A stretch of 41,767 bases of DNA, taken from assembly GCA_002751075.1 (NCBI GenBank), contig NAOQ01000198.1, positions 6,504-48,270 on the forward strand, written 5' to 3'. Origin of the DNA: Ichthyophonus hoferi (taxonomy: Eukaryota > Opisthokonta > Ichthyosporea > Ichthyophonida > Ichthyophonidae). The position numbers were made by a program, and so were the translations under genes. Every line of letters begins with the position of its first letter. Within the stretch, counting starts at the first letter, position 1. Below are positions 1-11,639 of the stretch, in pieces. The notes under the pieces were generated by a model. It did no database searches, was not told the DNA's origin, and saw nothing but the letters and a program-made list of their open reading frames with translations.

Positions 1-867
1 TAGCAGACATAGAAGGAAACTCGGTTTGTGAGGTAGCTGAGTTTCAACATCTATCTATGACAGAATCGTCACTATTTGACAGTTAGATCAAAGCCAAGGA
101 ATTATTCAATATATGCAATGATGTATGACATAGTGGACAATAAGGTAGGTAATATTGAACTACAGGTCCATGCGGGATTTGATTTTCAAGATTCTGCCTT
201 GTAAAATACACTTTGTTGTTCTGGAGATTAATTATTTTGGATGCAGGATGAAAGCCATCCATGATCTTCGCATTTTTAATTGGTAGTTACATTTGATGTA
301 TTTTGACAGTCCTGGGTTAATATAGTGTCACTAGCATATGATGTTTTTGCACCACCTTGTGTTGAGAATGTATTGCATTGCAATATGACATCATATTATA
401 ATACAATACCGTTTATAATATGAATATTGGATATTATAACGTGATAATACATAGGTATAGATACCGTAAAACCCACTAAAATATAATAATGAAAAATCCA
501 AAACTACATACTAGGCATGGTTGCTTTATATGCCAAGAAAACTATAAGTACAATAATTGCATTACCACTATATGTTATAATTCCTTGATATGATTGTACA
601 TAATGACTTGTATTATTATTATCTCATATTCACACATTCTAATAAAACAATTAGTTGATTACATTCATATCTAGTAGAGATCACATTATCTTGTCCGGTT
701 TGAGAAGTTAATCTGCTATGGAAACCAATTTGATCCTGCATAATACAAATAGATATATATATGCTCGATAGTGCCAATAACTTTGAATAACATAACATAC
801 CCAACTACTTTTAATCTTGGCCAGACCAACACCCAGGTTCAACCCCTCAATTGTAGATAAATCCTCC
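1..867. other. AT-rich 3' flank without a recognised gene
   Basis: This stretch lies downstream of the minus-strand prefoldin gene. It is AT-rich with scattered stops in all frames, and the one short open frame near 619-804 resembles no family I know. No RNA gene or repeat is obvious. Confidence 0.5.
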
Positions 868-873
868 TTTATT
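868..873 (-). promoter_or_regulatory. Probable poly(A) signal of PFDN4
   Basis: TTTATT on the plus strand reads AATAAA on the minus strand, about 40 bases past the prefoldin stop codon. This is a normal position for a short 3' UTR. Confidence 0.5.
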
Positions 874-910
874 CGCTTTTTCACACCTGTTGCACTATCT
901 ATCTAATAAC

Positions 911-3249
911 TTAATCAGTTTCAAGATTAATCGACTTGCCGAACTTGGCATAGAGTTCCACTTTCAGTTCAGCCAGCTCACCCTTGATCTCCTCTACTTG
1001 ATCTTCTATCTTGTTAACTTCAAGGTCAATTTCGGTCATTTTTTCATCTAACATCTCTTGGGCTTCGTCTTGTAAAACCTCTATTTGGGTCTCTCCCACC
1101 ATAATGGGTACCTTCTCCGTCTCTTCTATCAACATCATTAGCTCTGTGCTGGCATCTTCAACAGCTTGTTTGTCTTTCTGTTATTATTATAATAATAAAA
1201 ATAAGAATAATAGTAGTAGTAATAGTAATAATAATAATAAAAATAAGAATAAGAATAATAGTAATAATGGCGGGAGATAGAGGAGAGAGGGAGTTAGTAC
1301 TTAGTTTATATGTTAGAGGTACCTTGGGGTTGGATATGCCCAAAGGCATGCATGTATATGATTGATAGATGATAAAGCATAACTGATCCTATACGGTCCA
1401 ATAGTTTATCTTTGTTCAATAGGTAATGCTCTATGATTGGCCACTACAAGGGTAGAGAGACTTACAGTCAAGATTTTTAATGATTAGTTTCATTACAAAA
1501 TTCACATTATAGGGTATATAGTCGATTGGTAACTTCAATATAAGTTATATTGCCTCATAAATCATAGTATGCAATCAAAAGCAGAGGTACAAGGGAGCAA
1601 GGGCAATAGAACGGAAAGTGAGTAGGGAAAGAAAGAGGGAAAAGAGAGAATTATAACTAAGAATAAGATATAATTGGAGAGAAAAGATATAAAGAGGGTG
1701 AGAGATAAAGGGGGGTGAGAGATAAAGGGGGAAGGCGGGAGGGACGAGGGAGACTTTACCACAAACAATATAACAAAACGTAATAAATAAACGCAAGTAG
1801 CATTAAAATAAAGACAGAAAATGGTAACAAAGAATAAAGAAGGGATAGTTTGAGGGTAAAGAAAAAATCTAGTGGCATGTGACTAGAGAGTATATAGAGG
1901 GAAAGAGAGAAAGGTGAGAAAGGTGGGGTGGGGGGTAAAAGCGGGTATGACTCGTTTCACAACATATTAACAATGTGGAGACCGACACATAAGATCTATT
2001 GACGATGGAGAAATACTGGGCAAGTACACAACAGATAATAATAACCACTAACAACATTGTAGGACTATTAATAGGCAACCTGTTATTGCACTCCTTAGAT
2101 ATATATTTATGGTCCATTTGGTAATTAATTGGTCAATTAATCAATTAATTATTTAACCAATGCATGATATATATAAAAGTCTGATAAATGAAATAGAAGG
2201 AATGAAAACCTAAAACATAAAGGAGGAAGATCAGTGCGCAAACAATGTATGTAGTAATCAATTGTGGAAGGGGAAAATAGGGTACATGAGAAGGGGTTGT
2301 GGTATAATAGAATATACGATGACATTAAAAACACTGTTTAGGGATATTAGATAGAAAGAACAAGAGAAACGCTGAATGAAGTAAGAAAGAGAGAGGGGGA
2401 GAGAGAAGAAAGGGAAGGCTAAAGGGTTTCTTAGTAGCAATTAGATAATATGAGTCATAAGGAGGACATATAAGAACAAGATAGCCAAAGGAAGTGGGAG
2501 ATAAGACGGAAAGAGAGTGAGAGAGGGGTAAAGAAGGGACATTGAAAGAAAAGGAATAATGAAGGGTACTAGAAGAGAACATCACATTGTTTCAAAATAT
2601 TAAAGTTTATATGAAATGTCTGATTGGCTACCTAAAACCTACATAGATTAAATAAACCTCTACAAAAAAAAAGTAAAGGAGATGAGGAAGAATGTGAAAG
2701 GAGGGAAGGAAGATATGAAAAGGAGCCAAAGATAAAGAAGGAAAAGGGGAGAGAGGGAAAGCAGAAGAGAAAAAGAAAGTAACAACTACAAGGAATATAA
2801 AGGGTATAGAGCGAGAAGTATAAATACAAAATAGTATAACCTTAGAAACATAAATATATAAATATAAAGACCGAAAAAACAAAAGCAATAAGAAGAAGCC
2901 TCTATTTACTATGCAATAAATTATGTGTATGAAACATGTATTCTAACCTACACAGCAACTGACCAAATACCCAAATCATACGCCATATAACCCCACTATA
3001 CCTGCAGTAAGTCAAGTTTCCTTTTCAGATCAGCCACCTTAGCGGTCTTTCTACTGAACTTGTTTATACGGTTCTGATCCTCCCAGGTGACTGGTACGTC
3101 TCTCTCCTCTTCGGCCTTAGTAAGCTAGGTGGTAACAAGTAGGTGAGTAGGGGAGGAGAGGGAAGGCTTGGTTGGCTACTCACAACACCATGGCAAATAC
3201 ATTAACCTATAGGTACAAGTGAGAGTGGAAAGTAACCTACCATGGACAT
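911..3249 (-). CDS. PFDN4: Prefoldin subunit 4 (three exons)
   Basis: Prefoldin 4 is a beta-type subunit of the hexameric cytosolic chaperone that hands nascent actin and tubulin to the CCT chaperonin. Exons on the minus strand are 3249-3241, 3124-3002 and 1177-911, giving about 132 residues; human PFDN4 has 134. Both introns are phase 0 with GT-AG ends. Residues about 13-20 (VPVTWEDQ) and the following INKFSR match the family N-terminus. The C-terminal exon carries ETQIEVLQDEAQEML and LYAKFGKSINLE, which are close to the human C-terminus. The two helices flank the central beta hairpin as expected for a coiled-coil jellyfish arm. The first exon would hold only ATG TCC ATG before GTAGGT; it is the least certain part, because the acceptor at 3125 could instead be nine bases later in the same frame. 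Identity of the gene is secure. Confidence 0.93.
1181..1268. repeat. AT-rich trinucleotide-like microsatellite in PFDN4 intron 2
   Basis: The tract is an impure run of ATA, AAT and AGT triplets with occasional AAG. It begins directly beside the intron 3' splice site, so on the gene strand it forms an imperfect pyrimidine/T-rich tract ending at the AG. Confidence 0.8.
1578..2800. repeat. Purine-rich low-complexity tracts in PFDN4 intron 2
   Basis: Blocks at about 1578-1945 and 2340-2800 are strongly G/A-biased on the plus strand, with GAGAGA, GGGAAAG and GGGGGTGAGAG motifs. The transcribed RNA of PFDN4 is therefore pyrimidine-rich over hundreds of bases of its 1.8 kb intron. The long minus-strand open frames seen here are serine, phenylalanine and proline-rich by-products of this bias and are not genes. 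Confidence 0.7.
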
Positions 3250-5980
3250 GATGGAATGAATTAATAAACCTAGGGTTGCAAAATAAATCGCAAAAACAAT
3301 CTGTTACTATCTACTATTATATATGTAACAGATTAAATGATAATGAAATGGAGGTAAGGAAGATGACCGACAGATACCATCTATCTCCTCTATACTCCTC
3401 GCCCTGGCTTTCATTACCAATCGTATAATATCATTATTATTGGCTAAATATATTGCAGATCACTCCAATTAATTCCATGTGTTAGGTATTTAATCTTTCC
3501 TTGGTCCATTAGAAAAGCAGATACAATTATGAAATACGGAACAAGTATCTTCCAGTCATTAAGATAAATTACATATATATAATACAAAGCTTTGATTTGA
3601 TAATGGTTGAAGTGTCATTAACCTCTTTTTATTATTAGTCGTATTTGCTCCTTGTATTCTTTCGGCAACATGCGTTTATCGCAGGTGTCAATCATTGTTC
3701 GGTTCATCAATGTCAAAGGGACCGATCGTCAAAATACCGGTTTCACAGAAGAACGTGATTATCCCCTCAATGACCATATTAGTATTTAAAGTGTAGCGCA
3801 CTCCGCCTCTAGCCATCCATAGTCAGTGGTTTAAATATTAAATTTAAATGTAATATAACTGACATAAAGTTTATATTATGGTAACTCACCTACTAATCTT
3901 CTCCTTCCTTCTTAAAAAGAAAATAATAAAATTTGGGTACTTGAGCACCATATGATATACCTATTCTTTCTTTATTCGTTAACATAAATTAATGAGCTTC
4001 AATAAATTTTTACGTACATACACATTGGAATACTCTTATTACTACATAGTCCCTTACTTGCCATGATGCCATTTATCTAACTTTTTTTTCTTGGATAACA
4101 GCTGATGTAACATAACTCCAACTAAACCCTCTTCAGCTCAAGGTCTTTTTAAACATATATAAAATATAATTTTAAAATATACTGTATCCTAATTAACCTA
4201 ATTAAATGCTAAACTGCATGATCACTCCTACTTCCACATTGAGGTGATTACACTAAAAGTTACCAAGTATTGGAACCAATGCGTTCGATGCTTTTTGCTA
4301 CAACGCATTATTTTATGGCATCATCCCAAGAACACGACGATACAGGATTATTGATATAAGACTGGATAAAATCAGAAATTTTTAATGGATAGGGTGAAAG
4401 ATACTAAAACATCAATTCGGTTCGTACAGCCTCATTTCTGTGCTTATCATATCTCTAGTTGACCAGATAGAATACAGCATACACCCATGTAACATGTAGA
4501 GTAGGATGGTTATGCATCAGTTTGTTTTGTACTCTACGTGTGAGTATACTACACCTTCCATAGCGTTATAGTATTGCTATAATCATGTCTGTGCTATTTT
4601 CTTTTAACATTTTCTTATTAATTCTTATGTATTATCAATATATGTAATATATTTGTAAAATGAGAGTGTTCAGAAAATTTGCATGGCTTGCAAATGTATT
4701 TACAAATGTGTATGTGTTTAGACAGGTATGGGAATATCCTGATACACTATATGCTGTGCAGTGGGTTATATATTATGTAGATGTTATATAATACGTCCAT
4801 ACGCCCATGCTGTAATTACTATTGTACCTGTATATTAGGCAAGATATATGCTTTGCTGTGCTTAAAAAAAGAAGTAGAAATAGGATTACCCGTGGGAAAA
4901 CCTGACAATGATTTTTTATTATATCTACACATAACGCCTATTGATTATTTTGTTTTTAAAAAGTATGGTATTTTAATCTCAGAACGATTACAAAGCAAAT
5001 CGATTAACGTAATAGCATAGGATTATCATTAGCTACTGGCTATTGTACTCAAAACTATTGAATATCTGTTGTTATATTTCAGCACAAAATATAAATATAA
5101 AAAATGAAAGAGGTGAACCTTTCCTTCCAAAGGACTAGAAAATACTAAATGTTAAAATATGGTAATTAAACTAGTCTAAAAATATGTGAATCCTCAAAAA
5201 ACATGATGCCATTTCGAAAATTTAATTTTTAATTTTTAGTTTTAATATTATCTTCTAGGTTCGTAAAAACCAGTTGCACAATAGTATCGGATTGCCCAGA
5301 TTCAACAAACCAACCACTCGTTGATTTAATTAAATAAAAACTATAATATTATTTTCTATTGGTTGGTTATTATATTTTGATAAAAGATAAAAAATATTAA
5401 GAGATGGTAAGCATTTAGAACATACTGGTCTAATCTAGCTTTATATTACTATATAAAGTTTCGAGTATATTAAATTTATTACTATGTATATAATTAATAT
5501 TTTAACAATTAAGTTATTTTTCTAGGTGAGCTATAGGTGTTGTTATTAGGCTGACTATAGACCCTGTAGTGTATTGTTATATTATTAGGGCCAGGACCAG
5601 GGATACCCCTTCCTTATTATATATTATACGTTTTCTTCCTCCCTACATCTCTACACACTTTTATTACCAACTATTGTTGAGTACAATAGTTCTGCCTTGT
5701 CTTTTTTGTGTTATTTTTCAATATAACCTATGTAGCATAGGGACAGTAGAAGTAATAACAATTACTTGGATGTGAAAAGGAGATGTTTTATTATATAATG
5801 GAAAATACTTAACTACGTTAAAGTAAATGTTTATGTCTCCAAGTTCCACTCTCACACTCCTATATACTATGAACAACCACACACCTCGTCCGAATTCTGA
5901 TCTTCCCTAATGCAAAAAAACAATGCACAAGTTTCACACAAGAAATTATACTTAATGCATCCTCCTCTTCCTCTCTCGGC
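3250..5980. other. Intergenic region between divergent PFDN4 and CBM9-like genes
   Basis: About 2.7 kb lies between the two divergent genes. It is AT-rich with many short homopolymers. A somewhat GC-richer patch at about 3650-3830 may be promoter sequence of the prefoldin gene, but no clear TATA box or initiator is visible. The short open frame at 4781-5020 shows no family resemblance and looks like chance. Confidence 0.4.
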
Positions 5981-6006
5981 CTTCTTTTTAAAATTTCCAG
6001 ATAAAC

Positions 6007-7327
6007 ATGTCCATCTACAGAGTCGAATACGTGTCACAGAGACCTATATCGTTCAATGATGAATGGCAAAACATACCTTCAGTACCAGTCGATAATTTCC
6101 GTGTAGAGGGAAGCGATCACAAGCCAGTGACTCTAGCCCGCTTGGTCTACAGTGATATTGGATTACATGGGAGGTTTGACATTCACGATAAATATGTACT
6201 GACCCGTTATACTCAATTCCATGACCCGGTGTGGACTGATAGTGCTGTTGAGTTCTTTATTAAACCCAAAGTATGTATATTTGTGTTATTCTAATTTTTT
6301 AATATAAAAATGTAAGAGTTTTTGTTTGTTTGTGTTACTATATATATGTTATTGTGCTATTTTGGATAAAGTTGACCAAGAGTGTATATAATGCACACGC
6401 GGTTTAATTTATACTATAGGTGCTATTTCACTATGCTATATAGACTTAGATGTTTATTTTTTATTGTAACTATAAATTCAATATATATGACCAGTGTAAG
6501 GTAGTAGATAAAAATGGTATAGTATGTAATATAATACCTTGAGAAAATATTGGCTATGTATCGAAGGACTTGGATGAACATACTAGTTTAAATAACTAAG
6601 AAAAATTAATATTAATTGCTTTACGAATTTATATGACAGGGAAATACTATATCTTACCATGTTATTATATTGTAAAGAAGTATGATTGGTAATATTGCGC
6701 ATTATTGTTAGTATACCATTGATATCATTAATGTATTATTATTAGTATTATATATTATTCCCTCCTGGCATTCCTGTTCTCTATCTTCACACACGAATAA
6801 CCAACCAATAGCTTCTATGTTTTCTTAGTAGCCAGTAACCAATCCTACCATAGTAACATAATAACACTACTAACATTAGTATCCTATACCTCTCATTCCT
6901 CTATTGCCCTTGTAACTAGACAGATGAGGGCTATATCAACTTTGAAATGAATGGTGGTGGGGCCTTGACCTGCCTGTACATCCGTGATCCTACAAGAATC
7001 AATGGAACCTTTAAAGATTTTGTAAAACTGACAGAGGAAGATGGAAAGAGTGTAATCATTACTACCTCGCACCCTGGACCTAATGAGCCTAATGTAGAGA
7101 TAGAGGAAGAGATAAATTGGTGGGTAGAGTTTACTATTCCATTCACCCTACTGCAGAAATATATGGGACCCCTTGGTGATCCTTCAGGCCAGACATGGAC
7201 TGGTAACTTCTACAAGTGTGCTGATGAATGTTCTCACCCTCATTGGGCCTCATGGTCTCCTGTCAGTGAGCTTAACTTCCACCTACCACAGTGTTTTGGG
7301 AACCTTGTATTTGCTGCCAAGAAGTAA
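6007..7327 (+). CDS. CBM9-like carbohydrate-binding family protein (two exons)
   Basis: Exons 6007-6270 and 6920-7327 join in phase 0 (AAA|GTATGT ... CTAG|ACA) to give about 223 residues. The protein resembles the CBM9-like beta-sandwich family of putative glycan-binding proteins. Visible family features are W21QNIPSVPVDNFR, then KPVTLARLVYSDIGLHGRFD, then AVEFFIKPK running across the intron into YINFEMNGGGALTC. Later a WW pair, a central MGPLGDPSGQTWTGNFYKC and a C-terminal HWASWSPV-FH-P-FG-L-F segment close the domain. The whole protein is this single domain. No signal peptide is seen at the chosen ATG, but a good polypyrimidine acceptor ends at 6000, six bases before it. An upstream exon carrying 5' UTR or extra N-terminal residues is therefore possible. 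The ligand is unknown. Confidence 0.82.
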
Positions 7328-7436
7328 ATATATATGGGTTGAATGGCAAATAATAATGGATAGGGCAAGTACAGTTAGGATGAGATGGTCTGGAACCTAC
7401 TCTGAAAATAGAACATGCCGTAAGAAAAATAATAAT

Positions 7437-7442
7437 AATAAA
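7437..7442 (+). promoter_or_regulatory. Probable poly(A) signal of the CBM9-like gene
   Basis: AATAAA lies about 110 bases past the stop codon, at the end of an AAT-repeat run. Confidence 0.5.
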
Positions 7443-7449
7443 ATGTACT

Positions 7450-8837
7450 TTGGTTTTTTATTATCTGTATATTATTTTCTGTTTTATACTGTCTGGGTGT
7501 CAATGTATTCTGTGATAGCTAACATTACTTGTTACTATTGTTATTTGTAATTCCTTTATAGTATATTAGTTGATTGAGTATGTCCTGATTAGTTAAACTT
7601 TCAAAGTAGGACATAAGTAAGAAAAATTCTTTTGTTTATGAGCGTATGTTTGTGGTTAAACGCAATGTATCATAGATGTTTTTTTAAAAACTTTTTATTG
7701 AATTATTTATACAAACAGATGGCATCATTTCCACCCTTTTTATATAAAAAAACATAGCAACATAGCATACCATATGTATGTCAAGTCAAAATTAATGTCT
7801 GATTTATGGTAGCATTGTTATCCTATTTTTTAAGGAATAGATCGTCATAAAACAGAATGACGACCTTCAAACCGGACCATTTAGAAGAGTAGCTTACGGG
7901 TTGTACCCTGAGAGCATGTTTCATACTGTATTTAACAACCTATATGGCGCATTCTATAATTAATTTTGACTTGAATCTAATTTACCTATTCACTCTCTGT
8001 TCTTCTAAGTAGATATCTGTAACTAAATGCAAATCTTGCTGGTATAACCACTTAGTGTCATTAAATATTGATTCGTCATAATTTTCTATATAGTGATTAA
8101 AACTTATTGTTTAGGAGCAATACACTTAGTTGTAGTTTTTGGCACCAAAAATATGCCATTACTATTACTAATTGAAAACTATTCTGTAAGCTACCTGAGT
8201 TAGTAACTCTTTAATTCTACGTTATTAACCACTGAAACGAGTGATTGCCGACTAGAATTCCTACTAAACTAGCCATGAAAGAATACTTTCTCTAAGTTAT
8301 AATAGACCAATATAATAATGATGATAATTACAAAAATAAACATTCATCAAAATACAGTAAAAGCTACGGTTCTAACATTAATGATTGGTTTTTATCACTA
8401 CAAAAAAACAAAGTCCAAGATTGCTGTTGTAAAGTGGCAACTATCAAAGAGTAACTCCCGAATGATTTCTAATAATTAATTTTATATAGTTATTTTAGCA
8501 AACATATTAGTGCTATTGTGTCTTTTTTTTTTGAAACACAATAGATCATACCAATTATGAGATTTTTAAACCAACTTTTTCATAGTGAAGAGTGGTTCAT
8601 ATTTGGATTTGTTGGGAATAATAAATAGGGACAGGAGCATTCCTGTGACCTATATTTGTTTAGAAAGAAAGAGAATACCAAATTAAGAGGTGCTTTAATG
8701 CTTGCCTTTGCATAAACGGAGTATAGATATACCAAGTCATATTTTTATTATTAATCAAGCAAGCAGGACTTGTCTTAGGTAGGACACCTTAGCAGCGAAT
8801 TATCTGGACCCAAAAATATGATCTGAAATGACTTGTT
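7450..8837. other. Gene-free AT-rich spacer
   Basis: I see no supported coding region, RNA gene or long repeat in this interval. It contains short homopolymers and degenerate AT-rich sequence. Confidence 0.4.
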
Positions 8838-8985
8838 ATATAGTCGCAGAACCTCTGGCATTGGCTGGTTCAATTTTGATCTATCATCTTGGATTTCCGT
8901 TCAACACCAATAGATTGTAACGTTTTTCCAGACTACATATGTAGCACTAATTGCTACTAATAATAAATGAATATAGCTATATATG
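8838..8985 (+). repeat. Dispersed repeat, partial copy 1
   Basis: The segment from GTCGCAGAACCTCTG through GGTTCAATTTTGATCTATC and on to GAATATAGCTAT is a diverged direct copy of 9372-9515. Small indels separate the copies. It has no coding potential and its ends are not sharply defined. Confidence 0.7.
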
Positions 8986-9129
8986 GTGATTTGTGGTACT
9001 TCTGTTGACTTACCCACAGGTTTCGGGGGCTCCAATTGATTGGTTTATAATAGTTGTTCTTTTTGGTCTAGCAGAAGCCATTATTTATCGGGGATGTTCA
9101 AAGTAACTCGAAACAAAAGTAGAAACGGT

Positions 9130-9515
9130 CATGTCGATCCGTATTGGTTACTGCGATTTAAAGAAACCAGTGATACCCACTAGAATCGCTTAATCATAAC
9201 TTGATCGTAATTTTCCAATTGGTTTCACACTTGGCGTCCTTATTTGGACTGCTTTTTAGCCAAATGTTTATCGGTTTAATCGTTCCTATCCCGGTAATAT
9301 ATATTGACGAATTATTTCATCTGCTTAAAAGCGTCATACAACCAATAATAGACCAATCATTTGCATTTGACTACTATGGTCGCAGGACCTCTGCTGTTGG
9401 TTCAATTTTGATCTATCTTGGATTGCCATTTAACGCCAATAGATAACAGTAAATATTTTTCCGGATTACGTATGTAAAAATATTGCTAATAATTTTAAAT
9501 GATTATAGCTATCTA
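9130..9515 (+). repeat. Dispersed repeat, longer copy 2
   Basis: Its 3' part (9372-9515) matches 8838-8985. Its 5' part matches 17655-17945 and 27139-27305 in order: ACCCACTAGAATCG, then a GATC/ATCTTGAT block, then GTCCTTATTTGGA and TTTAGCCAA. Three or four worn copies in one window indicate an interspersed element family, probably non-autonomous, though no inverted ends or poly(A) tail identify its class. The open frame inside it (9201-9446) is not conserved between copies. Confidence 0.65.
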
Positions 9516-9519
9516 AAGA

Positions 9520-10435
9520 AAGACCTAAATTAATTAAATATTCTTGTTTTAAAAGCATTTTATCTGACAGGTAGAGATGTGTATGAACAGATAAATGACT
9601 TGTAGATTTACGTGTGATGAGCTTTATATTAATCTAATAATAATTTATATAAATAATGTAATTTTCACGTCTATACGTGTATATTCAGTTAGGGTCATGC
9701 AATTTTATTTAATTTGGATTGCTTAGAAGCTACTGATATATATATATATATATATATAAACAGAATACTACAGTATACTACAATTGTATGTAGAAGTATA
9801 TATATGGTTCTCAACATTCTAGGTCGCTTTCCTATTGGCTCTGAATATTTCCACCTTAAATCTTAAAAGGTATGATTATTAATCACTTATTGACCAGTAG
9901 GAATACAAATGTTTAAGCCAGCAAATGTGGCAGTGGCAATACATATCCTGACTATCAGTGAATGGCCAATGGAACAAGGACCTGTATGTGGTAATATCGG
10001 GGCGGATCGAACTGTGCGACCGGCTCAGATTGTGCAGTAATTTTGTAAGCAGTTTTAATTCAAGGTATTAATAGTGCTTGATATGACTTCACTTATCATA
10101 TCACTACAAAAATGCATTATGCCTAGTATGTTTACATGGGATTGTGTATGGGTTTGTGAATGCTGCAATTATATTAATATAGAATAGAATAAGAATCTTA
10201 TAACTTGATTATTGTGATGAATATAAAACTAGTTATAAATATATAAATACTTAATCAGGGTTCGAAACTGTGTTTGTTGAGCATGTTTTTTAATGAAGTA
10301 TATATATGGTATTGTCATAAGAGCATGTTAGCGGTCATTATAAACGTGAATTAAATATAATTATATATAAAAATAAGAGGAAAGTTTTTTCTTTTTTTTT
10401 CTTCAAAAATAAACGTAATATATTACGTCAAGACC
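9520..10435. other. Gene-free spacer with a (TA)n microsatellite
   Basis: A dinucleotide TA run occupies about 9736-9758. The rest is AT-rich without a recognisable gene. A slightly GC-richer patch at 9990-10040 shows no family resemblance. Confidence 0.4.
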
Positions 10436-10453
10436 ATGCAGCAGTCTTACTCG
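10436..10453 (+). other. Candidate first coding exon of the bL35m gene
   Basis: ATG CAG CAG TCT TAC TCG is followed immediately by a consensus donor, GTAAGT. A phase-0 acceptor (ACACACCAG) ending at 11291 would join it to the open frame that continues into the ribosomal protein. The fit of phase and donor strength is suggestive, but an 18-base exon can arise by chance. Confidence 0.35.
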
Positions 10454-11291
10454 GTAAGTATTGAGTGATTGCATCGTACAAATAATTTTTTTAAAAGAAA
10501 TCTCATGTAAAGTATAAAAGGTGCATAGTGAATAATTATGTAAGTTTTAAATTTTTTTTTTTATAGAAATTTTCTATATATATATACATATAGCTCATTT
10601 TAATGGTATCCCATCGGTTCATTTGAAAGCCTGGGTGTAATCTAGCGATCGAGAGGCGATCGCGAGCCACTCATAGTCTAGCCTCGCCTGTAAACTGGCA
10701 GCCTAAATGTAAATAAACAATATGTAACGGAACATATATAGACATGTATATAGTATAATACAGTATTATAGTAGTATAATCTGGAAGAAAAAAATGTCTT
10801 TTAGGTGGGCTCAATTACGTTGCCTTTCCCATTTGAGTCGGGTTGGTATTTTCCACTGTACCAGAAAAACTGACCTGCCCTTAAGATGTAAGCTGCATAT
10901 AAGCCCTGCCTTTTCCACATACATCTACTACTTCTAATCTTTCATTTTATTTATTAATATAGTTGATTAATCTGTAAATATTGAAATATCTTACGCACCA
11001 ACCTTTATATTCTATTATGTCTTATTATACTAGTGTTAATTTGTATTCATTTATTAATTCTCTATCTCTTCAATCTCTACTTCGTTATTTTTCTCGTGTT
11101 ATGTTCTCCTCTATCTTTATATTTCACCAATTTTCTATCTTTATCTTTTATTCTGTAATAATCTTTTCTATATCTACCCTCTTCTCTCTCTTTCCAACCA
11201 ACTAATATTATCTCCGTCTATACCACTCTATATCGCAGACTTAAGTATTACTTGTAAAGGTACTATCCTAGGATCCTCTTGTACACACCAG

Positions 11292-11366
11292 CCTACCATT
11301 GCCTCTTCCTTAAAACTCTCCCTCCGCTCCTTCACCATTCTCCGACCGGACTATCCCCTATTATCC
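11292..11366 (+). other. Open N-terminal extension of bL35m, presequence-like
   Basis: The frame upstream of ATG 11367 is open back to a possible acceptor at 11291, and further back to another at 11238. It reads as a Ser/Leu/Arg-rich stretch (SSLKLSLRSFTILR) without acidic residues until Asp of RPDY. This is the composition of a mitochondrial targeting peptide, which suggests translation may begin further upstream than 11367. Confidence 0.4.
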
Positions 11367-11636
11367 ATGGCTAGTACTACGGCAATACATAACAGACCAC
11401 TACACCCTACCATCCCTCTCACTTTATCAGTCAGGCACAAGTACGGTCGTCATGGGTGTCTTTCCTTTTTAAAGAGAGTAAGGGTATTGCCCGGCGGGGC
11501 AATGATGAGATATAGGGCTGGTATGCAACATTATTTAACTAAAAAATCAAGTGAACGCAAAAGAAGACTCAAGAAACCAGTATATTTAACTTCCAGCCAG
11601 CGGAGAGTAGCTAGGAAATTATTAAAATTGGTATAG
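11367..11636 (+). CDS. MRPL35: Mitochondrial large ribosomal subunit protein bL35m
   Basis: The protein has 89 residues from this ATG and is very basic. The C-terminal half fits the bL35 family: FLKRVRVLPGGAMMRYRAG, then HYLTKKSSERKRRLKKP, then SQRRVARKLL. In bacteria the equivalent is a short KRFK...KIKRRHAG..LTKKS..RKRRL protein, and animal MRPL35 has the same RF-RL-G-RRKAG-KK-RKKRL order. bL35 sits in the interior of the large subunit beside 23S-like rRNA. The N-terminal 40 residues lack acidic residues and would serve as a mitochondrial presequence. The frame is also open upstream, so a longer form of about 120 residues is possible if the candidate exon at 10436 is used. The neighbouring MSL1 gene converges on it. 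Confidence 0.8.
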   Translation: MASTTAIHNRPLHPTIPLTLSVRHKYGRHGCLSFLKRVRVLPGGAMMRYRAGMQHYLTKKSSERKRRLKKPVYLTSSQRRVARKLLKLV

Positions 11637-11639
11637 CTT

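Noticed and set aside
1562-2888. Series of minus-strand Phe/Ser/Leu/Pro-rich frames
   Set aside because: They are by-products of the pyrimidine-rich strand of PFDN4 intron 2; none shows family features or codon constraint.
4781-5020. Plus-strand 79-codon open frame
   Set aside because: No family resemblance, no splice context, and the length is expected by chance in this much AT-rich sequence.
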